A stretch of DNA of 58,395 nucleotides from contig NMRA01000415.1 in assembly GCA_002633005.1 (NCBI GenBank), positions 285,161-343,555 on the forward strand, read 5' to 3'. Positions 44,885-55,800 of the stretch are shown here, piece by piece (position 1 is the stretch's first letter; the number at the start of each line of letters is the position of its first letter). The notes below the pieces were generated by a model that saw only the letters and a program-made list of their open reading frames with translations, did not search any database and had not been told where the DNA came from. A program made the translations under genes and the position numbers. The stretch comes from Phoronis australis. Taxonomy: Eukaryota; Phoronida; Phoronidae.

Positions 44885-46180
44885 TCAGAGGACGCCGGAA
44901 ATAAAACAAAATAATTTTGTCAGGTATTGCTAGTGAATTAATTGTTTCTGTAAGAAAACAGATTTCGTCCATTGAATGTGTACGGAGTTGGCGGTCCATG
45001 TACTATAGCGAATGGTCAAATTTGAAGTTGTATTAGGAGGATGATTTTTAATTATCTGGTATAAGTACACTGTACACAAGAATTTGTACCGTATTTTGTC
45101 TTTTAAAACATCTTCTGCATTCTTGATAAGCACACAGACCATTATTTTGGCTCACCTGTAAACTATCAAGGGCGGTAGCTTCACTTTTACAGTTACATGT
45201 AGACACCTGCATTGCCATTCTTGAAAATCCTGGTTCATGTGTTGGGCAGGATATTCTTTGTTTTTGTTCTTAAATACGACTAGCTATCGTTTCTACATGC
45301 ATTTATATCTGCTCTACATGGGACAGGAATTTTTCATATTTTTGTATAGGCCTAGATCTTTCAATTCATGGTCTTAGACACATGTTACACGCCGGTGACG
45401 GGGTGACTACATGGCAGAAGGACAACGGTAGATTGTTCACAATAGTACCATAGAAGGAGGACCAGGCGTCTTTGCTCTATTCTGGCTCATCATTGGACAT
45501 ACAAATGACGTCGCGAAGAGTTGTCTTCCAAATAATTACAAGGAAATTTTTGTTGGTGTCCAATAGGTAATGGCCACGCATTTATGACCTCATTAACAGA
45601 CGATCAACTTATGTGACTTTCTAAGTACGGATGTCAATGCAATGAGGAACTTTACTGTATTTTCGGCTTGCACGTGGCCGACTGCACGACGGAGGCTCAA
45701 ACGAAACCTTTAGTTGCCTCCTTCGAATAAGATTAGGAACAACAACAATACAATGGTTAAACTTCTTTGCAACGTAAATGTACATTCTGCGAAAACGAGG
45801 CAAATATCCACAGCAATTAGGTGCGAATGCACAATTTGTAAGTCTAAACTTAGTATCCCGTTTTTCTGTTTTTTAAGGGCCCTCTTGAAAAGCAGTGCTA
45901 TCACTGAAGAAGCCACTCTCATTTTTAATATCACAATAAATAAATAAATTAAGTCCTCGTCCTACGCACCCTGAAAAATTCGAGCTCTTCATATTTTAGT
46001 CTGGATGTGCATGGAAGTTTAAACCACACATCGCTGTCTACGCTTTAAACTAAGTATGTTGCAATGTGACTGTGTTTTATGAAAGCCACTTTGTCTTGAT
46101 TTTTCCACTGGTGGCACAGATAACAACTGGCGGTCATTCAAAACAACATATCAATCACACATGCGCGTTCATGTTTCAGG
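44885..46180. other. Spacer with no recognised gene
   Basis: I see no exon with family support. Open frames here are short, and several overlap on both strands (for example 45710-45947), as expected by chance. Confidence 0.5.
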
Positions 46181-46231
46181 AGTGCTTAAAAGACTGGGGA
46201 CTGTGGTGCGATGAAATTTCCAACAAACACG
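46181..46231 (+). CDS. Candidate small Cys/Trp-rich exon
   Basis: Acceptor CATGTTTCAG and donor CAC|GTAAGT frame 17 codons in phase 0: ECLKDWGLWCDEISNKH. It joins in phase to the exon at 47600. Unknown family; an extracellular cysteine-rich loop is a guess. Confidence 0.3.
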
Positions 46232-47599
46232 TAAGTCTGTGAATATGTGAGAAATTCTTTCTCAAAGCTTTGTGCTAGTCTGAATGAATTAAAACTTTAT
46301 TTGTCTTGCTATGAAGACCGGCTTCAAGTGATACTATGAACTCTTTTACAGGTCTAAATATATGCACTTTCAAATATGCCAAATATAGAGCACTGTACAT
46401 GTAGCCTGGAACCGTGGCGAGTAAGAGCTGATATGGTTATGTTGGACCTCATCCAAGAACCTGTGCATTTATTCCAATGCTTACTTGTACAAGCCTTTAC
46501 AACTGATCTCGGTAAAAGTGTATACTTTCTGAAAGCGCAAAGGACATGCATGTATGTGCTCTGGAATTTTAATAAAAGCTAAGATGAAAGATACAATCAC
46601 ATCAAAATAACGGCAGCCATCACGTGACCAATTTTCGTTTGATACATATCTTCACCATGAAATCTCATAAACGCTGTCACAGTTTTCTAAATTAGCATTT
46701 TGTTCTCATCGTTTTTACATCTTTTGTTTTTTTCATGAAAATCTCGCGTTAAAACGAAACATAATAAAACAATTTGTTACATGATTTTGGAGTATAGTTC
46801 TACTAAAAGCATAATATCTAAAATTTTGTATCAATTTGATCAACCGTTTCAGAGATATGATGTCCCAGAAATAGCAAAATTTGGACATTTTTCCTAAATA
46901 ACGTTAATTCGCCTTTTTCAGAAACTAAATTACTTCTTCTGACGGACACAAAGTTTCAGCATAAAAAGCAATGCAGAAGATAATATATAAAATAAAAATC
47001 GTGTTCAAGTATAATAGCCACTATATGGAAACACGATTATTTCTTACTTGCCACCTGTAATAGGCCTACGATTGGCTCTTGAGGTGGGAAGGTAGACATT
47101 GGGAGATATGTGTTACGCTGCGTAGCGCAGTTGTTGGTTACACGTACCATTTGCCGTTGGCTTTCAACATTTCCACCCCGTTTGCCAACGATAGTTACAC
47201 AGAGCTTAATTGACAATTTCCTTGTCACCAATTATCTTTGTCATCGTTGTCTTTATTTTTGACGTCTTGGCAACGAATTTTCTTGTTTTGTTAATGTTCT
47301 ATCTAGAGGTATTTTTGCGAAAGTTAATGAGGGAATGAAACATTTTTGTTCCCGAAGCTAACTTAAACTTCCGAAATGGCTGCCGCCATTGCAGCCGTCA
47401 CACACACCGAGCTACAGTTTGTACAGGTGTACATGTACGAACGTTTACAAACAGCCGAGTTCCCGTAATAAAGGCCGTGAGAAAATCAACCAACGTGATT
47501 GTATTCTCTTAGAATCATTTTTTGCAAAACACATGTTGAACAGTATTGACTATTCTATACAACAATAACTCGTCATCTGAACTGAGTGACTATTTTTAG

Positions 47600-47792
47600 T
47601 GCAGAAAACAATGCTCTGTGAAGACTTACCTCACGTCTTACGTCGAACTGCTCCAGGCAGAAGAATCGAAGAAGTCCCAATTCCAAGTTGATAATGACCT
47701 TGTTCGTCACGTGACCAAAGACCGCTTGATGTGTTTCTGCCAATACGTAGAGCACATGCGCAAACGGGAAGGTTTGCCAACATGTGACAGAG
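47600..47792 (+). CDS. Candidate Cys-containing exon of unknown family
   Basis: Acceptor GACTATTTTTAG, donor ACAGAG|GTAACC; 64 codons plus one base. It starts CRKQCSVKTYLTSYVELLQA, and later reads RLMCFCQYVEHMRKREGLPT then CDR. Joined to 46181-46231 it gives C...C......C...C spacing seen in many extracellular domains; a DEG/ENaC-type cysteine-rich region is conceivable but not shown. No further exons assigned. Confidence 0.33.
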
Positions 47793-48059
47793 GTAACCAA
47801 GAACAAAGGGGGTTAAGTTACGTTATGTAAGTTTCGGATGTATTCGATAGGTACGTGTGCAAGAACGCTTTCGATGATGTATACATGTAACTGATGTAAC
47901 ATTCATGCTGTACAGGTACATCTACATGTACATGTAGGTGGTAACAGTAGAAGCCAGTGGTCTATGACGTGTCGAAATCACAGCCTCAAATATGTTCTTG
48001 TAACGTGATTTTGGGCGAGCATTAATTAAGATTGCAAGCAGACAGTCAAAATGTTTCTT

Positions 48060-48568
48060 ATGTGAAAGTAGTGTTATGTGCCGATGATACATCCTTGTGT
48101 GCTTACACTTCAGTTATGTTGCAAAAACTACATGTAGTGTGTGTTTTAGAGAAGTTCTGTCAGGAATGAGGCATGTCGATATGTGTGGTCTTTACTAAAT
48201 GGAAGTCCTCTGAGAAATTGCGAGAGGTGGTATTTTGGAGGTGGAAAACTCTAAATGGTTTCCAGTTACAAGTATCTTGGTGTTGCGTTCACGCCATAGT
48301 TATTATGGATTAAGTTTACTCAGACCTGTCAGTCCCAGGCATCAAGGTCGCCATTACAGTCAAAAAGCTTCAAAGAAGCTTGGCTCTGTTTCAACCTCGT
48401 GTGGATTTCGAGACATTTGAGATAATAGTGCAACTTATCTTGTGCTATGGAGCCGAAATATGGAGCTTACAAAAATACAACTGGTTAGAAAAATTGCATA
48501 TTAAAATTTGTAATCGTGTGTTGTGTGTAGCTAATTCATGTTCAAACGATGCTGTACTAGGTTAGTGT
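48060..48568 (+). pseudogene. Decayed LINE reverse transcriptase (3' part of the domain)
   Basis: Across shifted frames one reads VLCADDTSLCAYT (48070 on, the ADD catalytic box of non-LTR reverse transcriptase), then YKYLGVAFT at 48267-48293, then LILCYGAEIWSLQKYN and LEKLHIKICNRVLCV near the end. The order ADD - YLGV - YGAE.W is typical of the C-terminal half of LINE reverse transcriptases. Frameshifts and stops make it inactive. It is interrupted at the 3' side by the block at 48601. Confidence 0.8.
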
Positions 48569-48600
48569 GGCAGCTTGCCGTTATTTACTAAGTACTACAC

Positions 48601-48948
48601 GGGCGGCGCTTAAAGGGGGCTGGGGGGACTTTAGCCCCCACTTTTTTCACTGCTGCACCGCCCATGTACTATGTTGCCGGGTTCAAGAATTGGTCTTAAC
48701 CTCTCAAAATGCCTCCGCATCGTAACTCAAGGGAATCTTACGTCAATTTGTATCACTTAGATCAGAATCGTCGGCACTCCCGAAATTGGGCCACGTCTGT
48801 AAGCCTTTTATTGTAAAATTGTTGATTCCGTGACGTTTGGTAAAATGAGAGCGTTATGTCTGAAAATCTTTGTTTGGTAATTTTGGATGGAGAAAAAGGA
48901 TTGTTATTTGCAAGGATAGAAACAAAGTGTTGAGAGTAATCCTAAACT
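48601..48948. repeat. Block D1 (hAT-like/G-rich repeat) duplicated at 48950-49298
   Basis: Starts GGGCGGCGCTTAAAGGGGGC and contains the foldback GGGGGCT...AGCCCCC. It is repeated after a single N at 48949 with almost no differences (one C more in the C run, one C to G change, one further base). Confidence 0.92.
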
Positions 48949-48949
48949 N

Positions 48950-49298
48950 GGGCGGCGCTTAAAGGGGGCTGGGGGGACTTTAGCCCCCCACTTTTTTCAC
49001 TGCTGCACCGCCCATGTACAATGTTGCCGGGTTCAAGAATTGGTCTTAACCTCTCAAAATGCCTCCGCATCGTAACTCAAGGGAATCTTACGTCAATTTG
49101 TATCACTTAGATCAGAATGGTCGGCACTCCCGAAATTGGGCCACGTCTGTAAGCCTTTTATTGTAAAATTGTTGATTCCGTGACGTTTGGTAAAATGAGA
49201 GCGTTATGTCTGAAAATCTTTGTTTGGTAATTTTGGATGGAGAAAAAGGATTGTTATTTGCAAGGATAGAAACAAAGTGTTGAGAGTAATCCTAAACT
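48950..49298. repeat. Block D2
   Basis: Near-perfect copy of 48601-48948. It continues at 49299 into unique sequence (GTTTTTTTATAATCGG). Confidence 0.92.
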
Positions 49299-50473
49299 GT
49301 TTTTTTATAATCGGTTTAAAAAGGAGTTCATCATGGGAAAATTTTTAAGCTTGAATATATCTCGTGCACAAATTATGTCCATGGTTGTTGAACATGAGCA
49401 CCATTTCCTTCTAAGCTATGGTAATTATTCTGAATTTAGAGAAAATTTTATTAAAGTGTGTTATTAGAAATTTCGGTCTTTTTCATGATTATTTCAACAC
49501 ATGATGATGGTAAATTAGTTAACCTATGTAAATATGTATCTTACGATTTTCGTATCCGTGATAGCTTGCCACACTCTTAAGTACGTTACAGTACATGTTG
49601 TTCTTTTGTACAGTGTGCCCATGGCGTTTATTACAGAAATAAATTTGACTGATTGTGTCATCGTGTGTTACGTACACTGTAGAATATCGTTGATTAGTCT
49701 GTGTTTTTAACGATAGATATACAATACTATATACCTTATTTCAGTAAAAGTATACATGGATATGTTCCTAAAGTGGAAATCCTGTAATTTTCGATGATTG
49801 ACTTTATACCAATCTTCTTATAGTCGGGTCACGTGACCAGGTGTTTTTAGTAAAATCTTGGACTAAAGATAGTAACACTCCAAAGCGAAACAACGGTATC
49901 AATATCATAAGAATTCAATATGAAATCTCAAAAGCGCTGTTGCATTCTTTTAAATTATCACTATGTTTTATGGGCGTCCGGACGTCTGGGTGTCCGACGT
50001 CCTCGGCTGTATATCCTAAATTTCTTGCAGTGTCTTATTGAAATTAGAAAGGTGTTTACCTATGGCGCTGACGACAGAAGACGATGAACTTCCGACTGAT
50101 CCAAATGCAACTGTGACCCCTTGTGGAAATTTTAGTTCTTTGCTTTTACCTCAGTATCTTCAAATGTCCTCAGAGTTTTCATGAAATTTGGCACATAAGC
50201 ATCTAATAATAAAATGGTTCAACCTCTTGTTTTTGGATGGATTCAAGGTATTTTGAGCTATCTAAATATTACCGCTCTTAGTCTGTTTTTGGCTACCGCT
50301 CCTCTATCAGCCAAACCACTACATGTATAAGGATGGTTGTGAATATTGGCATGTACATTTGTGTTCTTAGTGTACAGAAGACAGGTGACTACTGTGGCGC
50401 CTCGTAGTGGCAGTTCTGTTTTTAGCGCCCATAGCTGTATCTCTAAAGCCCGCTGCAAGATCCGACGGATGCT

Positions 50474-50490
50474 GTGCCCCCTGGTGGCAA
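50474..50490 (-). promoter_or_regulatory. CTCF-like motif
   Basis: GTGCCCCCTGGTGGCAA is, on the minus strand, TTGCCACCAGGGGGCAC, very close to the CTCF core consensus CCACCAGGGGGCGC. Related weaker sites within the repeats lie at 50112-50127, 50394-50411, 50617-50633, 50774-50792, 50905-50922 and 51051-51066. Binding in this organism is unproven. Confidence 0.45.
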
Positions 50491-51227
50491 CTTCATTTTC
50501 TCGTTTTTCATCTGCTTCTCTGAAATTTCCCGACACAATTTTATGGAAATTTGGCTAATAGGTATACGATAAACGAACGATTACATTTTCCCGTTTTTAA
50601 TGGAATCGACGTATTTTGCGCCATCTGATGGCCGTTTTTACTATTTTTAATCCGGTTTTTGGCTACTGCTTCTCTATTAACCAAACCATTATAAAGATGG
50701 TTGTGAAAATTGGCCTAGGTGATCTTACAGTGAATAGGACGGTTGACAATGCTTTCTCGACGACGTCGACTACTGTGGCGCCTTCTAATGTCAGTTCTGT
50801 TACATCTCCTACGCACATTACCGGATCTTTATTAAATTTAGCAAATGTATTTAAACGAAGTTGACAACGGGCCACGACAACTTTCACATGGAATCAGCGA
50901 ACGCTGTGTACCCTAGTGGCAATTTGATTTCTTTTTCATTTTCCTCTTTTTCTCTGAAGTTCCTTGATGGATTTTTTGAATTTTGGCAAGTATTTTTCTA
51001 TTAAACAAGTGATGACATGTTCCAATTTTCTGATGGGTTGGGCGTATTTTGCGCCATATAGTGGCCATTTTTACTGTTTTCTAGTCTGTTGTCCGCCCCT
51101 CTACCAACCAAACCATTCTAAGGATGATTGTGAAAATTAGCAAGCAGACGACGACTGGCGATGATTTTCCGACGACTTTGATAACTGTGGCATGACGATG
51201 ACGTTTACGGATGAATTCAAAGTATTT

Positions 51228-51244
51228 CACGCCATCTAGTGGCC
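51228..51244 (-). promoter_or_regulatory. CTCF-like motif
   Basis: ACGCCATCTAGTGGCCA on the plus strand is TGGCCACTAGATGGCGT on the minus strand, an excellent match to the CCACTAGATGGC form of the CTCF core. Confidence 0.45.
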
Positions 51245-51371
51245 ATTTTATGATACATATAAACACCCCTAGAAGAACTTACATGTAAACGTAGTAACCA
51301 TCAATTGAACTAGCTACGTCAGGAATCACCATCCACGTGCTTCTAAATCATATAATTAAAACCAGCCTCCC

Positions 51372-51667
51372 GTTCAGTAACGCTAGGACCTCGCTAAAAA
51401 GCAAGACTTCCCGAGATTACGTGAGATATTGCCATGTATTTTAAATGAGAACACATGGCTAGTATTTGTGATGTAACTGACCTTGATCAAATTCTAGATC
51501 AGGCGTGCGTTCAGTAGACGCTAAGACCTACATGTACGCTAGGACCTACATGTAGCTAGAACCTAGTCAAAATCACGTGTTCTCATTTAAAACACACGGC
51601 AATATGCCATGTAATCTCGCGAAGTCTTTCTTTTTAGCGAGGCCCTAGCGTTACTGAACGGGAGGCA
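51372..51667. mobile_element. Foldback MITE with ~90-bp inverted arms
   Basis: The left arm begins GCCTCCCGTTCAGTAACGCT, runs through AGCAAGACTTCCCGAGATTA, and ends near TTTAAATGAGAACAC. The right arm is its reverse complement, ending CGTTACTGAACGGGAGGC. The arms differ at few positions. There is no coding potential. Decayed relatives are at 9605 and 11905. Confidence 0.85.
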
Positions 51668-51772
51668 GATCTAGATTTTGATCAAGCTCAGTTACAGCAC
51701 AAATACTAGCCGTACTCTGTAGTATTCTGAACCCCTCAAATCCAATTTGGCTTTTTCTTTTCCGTAATGGTA

Positions 51773-51862
51773 TGATATAACGTACCCGAATTTTGAGAAC
51801 CAGTTTTCCCCACTAAATAACAAGCATCGAACTGGTTCTCAAAATGCGGGCACGTTATATCA
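51773..51862. repeat. 33-bp inverted repeat hairpin
   Basis: TGATATAACGTACCCGAATT (continuing to AACCAGTT, 51773-51805) is mirrored by AACTGGTTCTCAAAATGCGG (continuing to ATATCA, 51830-51862) with two mismatches and a 24-base loop. Probably a very short palindromic element. Confidence 0.85.
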
Positions 51863-52761
51863 CACGTTCTTTTCTGCTAAGTAAAGGTGTACGAACACGG
51901 GAGATAAGTCTATGTTGGAAGGCTAAAGCAGACTATGACTCACACAGACATGTCCAACTTAGAGGTCAATGAAGAATTATTAAATCTCACTTGATCAAAA
52001 ATGCTAGTACCTGAGGGCATACTCATCAGTGTTAGTTACTAGTAGACTACTTGTACTGTATAAATTATTTTAGGAATCTGACTTGCTCATAATTGCTACC
52101 CTGAAAGCTTTTAAGAAATCACTAGATTGGAAGGCAATACCAAATTTCTGTTCAAAGTTTCAAGTCACTTTTAATGGCAAAGACTGAAGGAGTCATCAAC
52201 AATTTACACGAAATGTATCCATAGACAAGCATGTTTGTAAGGTCGTGCAGCAGGAGAGACGAAGTTGAAAATAAAAGCTGTTCGAGTTCTGCGATTGGAC
52301 CCCACACTGAGGTAGTTATAACAATAAGCTTATGGGTACCACAGAATGTTGTTTTCAAATTTTATTTGATTTAATTACCCTCGTGTACAGTTTGACACCA
52401 AGCATGCTAATTTAGCATAATTTCAATTGCTTGAGGTCAGTAATAACTTTGGAAGGTTCTGGTAATCAGAGTTTCAGAAGAGGTCGACTTCTCTCCAGTT
52501 CGGCGAATGTTCCGTAGCAAAAACGCAAGATCATACAAGTTTTGAAATATCAAAATGAACTGGAAGCGAAGCACATGCCCAGACCAGCGTTATTTGCGAG
52601 ATTCGTGAGTCTACAGAACTCAACCCGTGTTAATGCGTAGGTTATCTCATTTTTATCTCAATTTAAAGACAAGAACATTCCCGAGTGACTGAATCATTAC
52701 GCCATTGATTGTAATATGGTTGACTCCTACATCAAGCATGCATTTCGGTACCACATGCGGT
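51863..52761. other. Downstream of the dehydrogenase gene
   Basis: No exon recognised. TTTATT at about 52361-52366 reads AATAAA on the minus strand and is a possible polyadenylation signal roughly 400 bases past the dehydrogenase stop codon. Confidence 0.4.
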
Positions 52762-52854
52762 CTACGAATCGGTCATGTCGAGTATTCCTCTTCCGGTGAC
52801 TTTTCCTTTCTTCAGCAAGCCCAGTGCTTCAGTTGATTGTTCCAACTTGAAATA
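52762..52854 (-). CDS. MDR dehydrogenase last exon
   Basis: Acceptor CACCTCTGCAG. Reads YFKLEQSTEALGLLKKGKVT then GRGILDMTDS and TAG, the classic EAL..L..GKV.GR C-terminus. Confidence 0.9.
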   Translation of the reverse strand, partial: YFKLEQSTEALGLLKKGKVTGRGILDMTDS

Positions 52855-55800
52855 CTGCAGAGGTGGTGGTTTGAGCTATGCAAAACAACAAGGAAAGAGT
52901 CACATTTTTGAAGCAAGCAACTTACATGTACGCATTTAATGGAATTTGCGTTCACTATTTGACTGGGCACCATCGCAGGCACACCAATGTCAGAATGAGA
53001 TGCAATAGCCCCCTCTATCTTCATCATTATCATTATCATTATCATTATCAAATACGTAATATTTAAAAACGCAAAGCAATCAACCCGAAACGCTCTTTAT
53101 TGATTCCTCAACCAACTACTGACCTGTTTCTCAGCTACAAGTTTCACAAGGTCGTTCAGCTGCAGGGGGTTTCCCACGTACACAGCCTGGACCCCTTGAG
53201 TTCGAAGAGTGAACTTCGGCAGAGGAATCTTGAGGCAGCCACCGAACAAGCCAACAGTCACTAATGTCCCACCCTGTAATTTCGAACACAAGGTTGAAAC
53301 AACACGGAGTGGACGTACATGTAGAAGGCCCTGTGATAAGAATTCAATGTCTAACATGTACGTACAACAGCGTTTAAAGTAAACTGGTTGACAACAGAGC
53401 ACGAGACCGCTATGAATGGATTTGTTCAGTAAGTTGCAGCGATTTCGACAACATGCCCGGCGCAACATTCTTCGAGATTTAATCGAGATTAAGTCTGAGT
53501 TGAAACGGATTTTAGTCGAGAAGAAATGGAATTTAGTTATGTTCGCAAAAACTCTGTACAACCTCGACGTTGTCCAGCTTATTTTTGAAAACTACTGCAT
53601 TTCAATAGACATGTGTGTTATCATTCAGAAACACGCAGTCAGGACACTGGGCCGAACATACTCTCCTTCCCCCCTCTGTCGCTCTTCGGCTACACCGGAA
53701 TTATAGACCCGCAATTCATGGACTAAGTTCTAGAGCAATTCTTAATAAACCTTTGCTGTGTTGACACCATGGACGGCGATTTTAAACGGAGTCCATACAT
53801 TAAGTTTCGTAAAAGCTGGTTAATCACTTCATTTGATTTCGGACCTTGTTGTCCAGAGATGGCGGTCCTTCCCAACAGTCACCTATTTATCCTCCAAGTC
53901 GTTAGTCACGGTTTCCGATTTAGTTGACTCTGAAAGGAGTTTCTCCCGGGGTTAGCAAGAGCTCTGTCTGCTTTCAAAGATTTTAGTAGCCCCGTCAAAA
54001 TTAGTATCTGTTCATTGCCAGCAACCTGGTGTAGAGAGTCTTTTAGAAAAATGCCTTGCTAGATGCAATATTTGCTGGTTGAAAAATGCACCAGCAGTTG
54101 TATTTTGTATACTACTCACATGATTTAAAGAGTTGAGAGCCCTGTTGGTTGTTTCTCCCATGTTGACCAGATCGATGGCGCCGTCCAGGCCTCCTCCACC
54201 TGAAGCTTTAGTTCGTTCCAGAAGTGTCGCCTCGTCGCCTGGATTCATATAACAGTGGTCAATGTTATGCTCACAGCTCAGACTCTGGACTTGTGTTAAT
54301 TGCTTTTTTGAGACACTCTAAGACTTACAAGAGCAACTAGAAACGTACATGCATGCCATGTATATCAAACCAACTAGGCCCTATCTTCCGGTTAGTACAT
54401 GTCGTTTGGTGGCAAAACACACCTTAACTGAGCAAGAAATGGACAGACAGACCCCGTGAGAACCAAATCTGTGTGCCTGTGGGCCAATGTGCAACTGTTT
54501 TTCAGGATGGAATTGTCGTCATCGTCACATCAGGCTTTTCGTTTGTCTAGATAGCATGGGAAGTCCGTAGTCACCTGGAATTCTTTTAAAATTCAACCCA
54601 GCTACTGAAGCAAGAATTGAGTCCTGTTACATGTTCAAGATCCCTGCAAACCAGTTTTATGCGTGCGATCCCAAGCCAAGGTGTTATAGTAGATGTCAGA
54701 ATTATCGGCAAAGACCCACGTCCCGAAAAACGGGGCAACTATCTCCGGCCCTAGTGAGCCAAAGAGTTTCAAGAATAGTTTATACTTAGCTACACGTACA
54801 TCTATGCTTGCTACCCAATACGTTGTCTACAGGGCACTGCAACTTAGTATGGCATCTATATATCGCAGGCCCCATGACAAGCACAAACTGCCTCATATGT
54901 GACAAGGAAGCCCCCACTCCTCCACCAAATGCTACGGGGTTTCTTTTACTTAAAAAACATAACCGCATGGATTGGAATATTGTCTCCGTGTTGAGGCATT
55001 TTCTTGAGTTGTAATCACCGAGGTGTGTCAGCGAGGAGACTTTCCTAATGTCTACGTTATATTCATAACGCTTCACCTTTACCGTTGTGTCGGTCCTAAG
55101 CGAAGATACAATCCCCCTATTATCTCGTCAGTGACGAGCATTTTAGAATCGGGCAATGAAGAGAAAAGAGTCACACGTGACATACTCGACAAGTCCCACA
55201 GGCACACGTCATCTGCTCCTGCTTCCTTGGCGTACTTCAGTTTTTCATCCTGAAAATAAATGAATGGTACATTACTGGAGATAACAGGGTCAATCACTGG
55301 GTCAATTGTAACACACGTCTATTAGCTTTGGTTTGGTTAAGCGAACCAAAAAGTCATTTTCGGCTAATAATCGAAGAAATGGCATATCATGACAGAAATG
55401 GAAACATACGCCCTCTACCGTAAGGCTACGTGTATATAAATTGGGTAAAGAGTTCCATGATGTGTCTCGTCTCACAAATGCCTGCTTTAACTGTCATTTG
55501 CTTTCTTGTCAAAAAAAACAAAACAAAACCGACGAAAACGAACCAAAAAGAAACCAAAAATGTGCTAACCGTTTACGGTACCACTTACAATTATTACTCC
55601 ACAATTGGAGATGTACATGTAGTTGAAATGAAGGTACATTGCACGCACACGTTTGTCAATATCAGTAATAAAATAATCTTTCATGAATGGATCACGGCAA
55701 AATATCGGATGTTGCATACATGTATATGCATCCTGTAGGATATTTGACTAAACTTAGTATCATATTAACCAGTTAGTTCACAGACAAATGGTAAGATTGT

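Larger units (their letters stand above)
50090..51250. repeat. Diverged tandem repeats (~370-430 bp) with CTCF-like motifs
   Basis: A unit containing 'GCGCCATCT.GTGGCC - TTTTTACT - TGGCTACCGCTCCTCTA - CCAAACCA - GATGGTTGTGAAAATTGGC - CTGTGGCGCC - GTGCCCCCTGGTGGCAA - TTTCTCTGAA' recurs about three times, starting near 50243, 50613 and 51047, with a partial unit before 50230. The units are well diverged. No coding signal. Confidence 0.75.
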
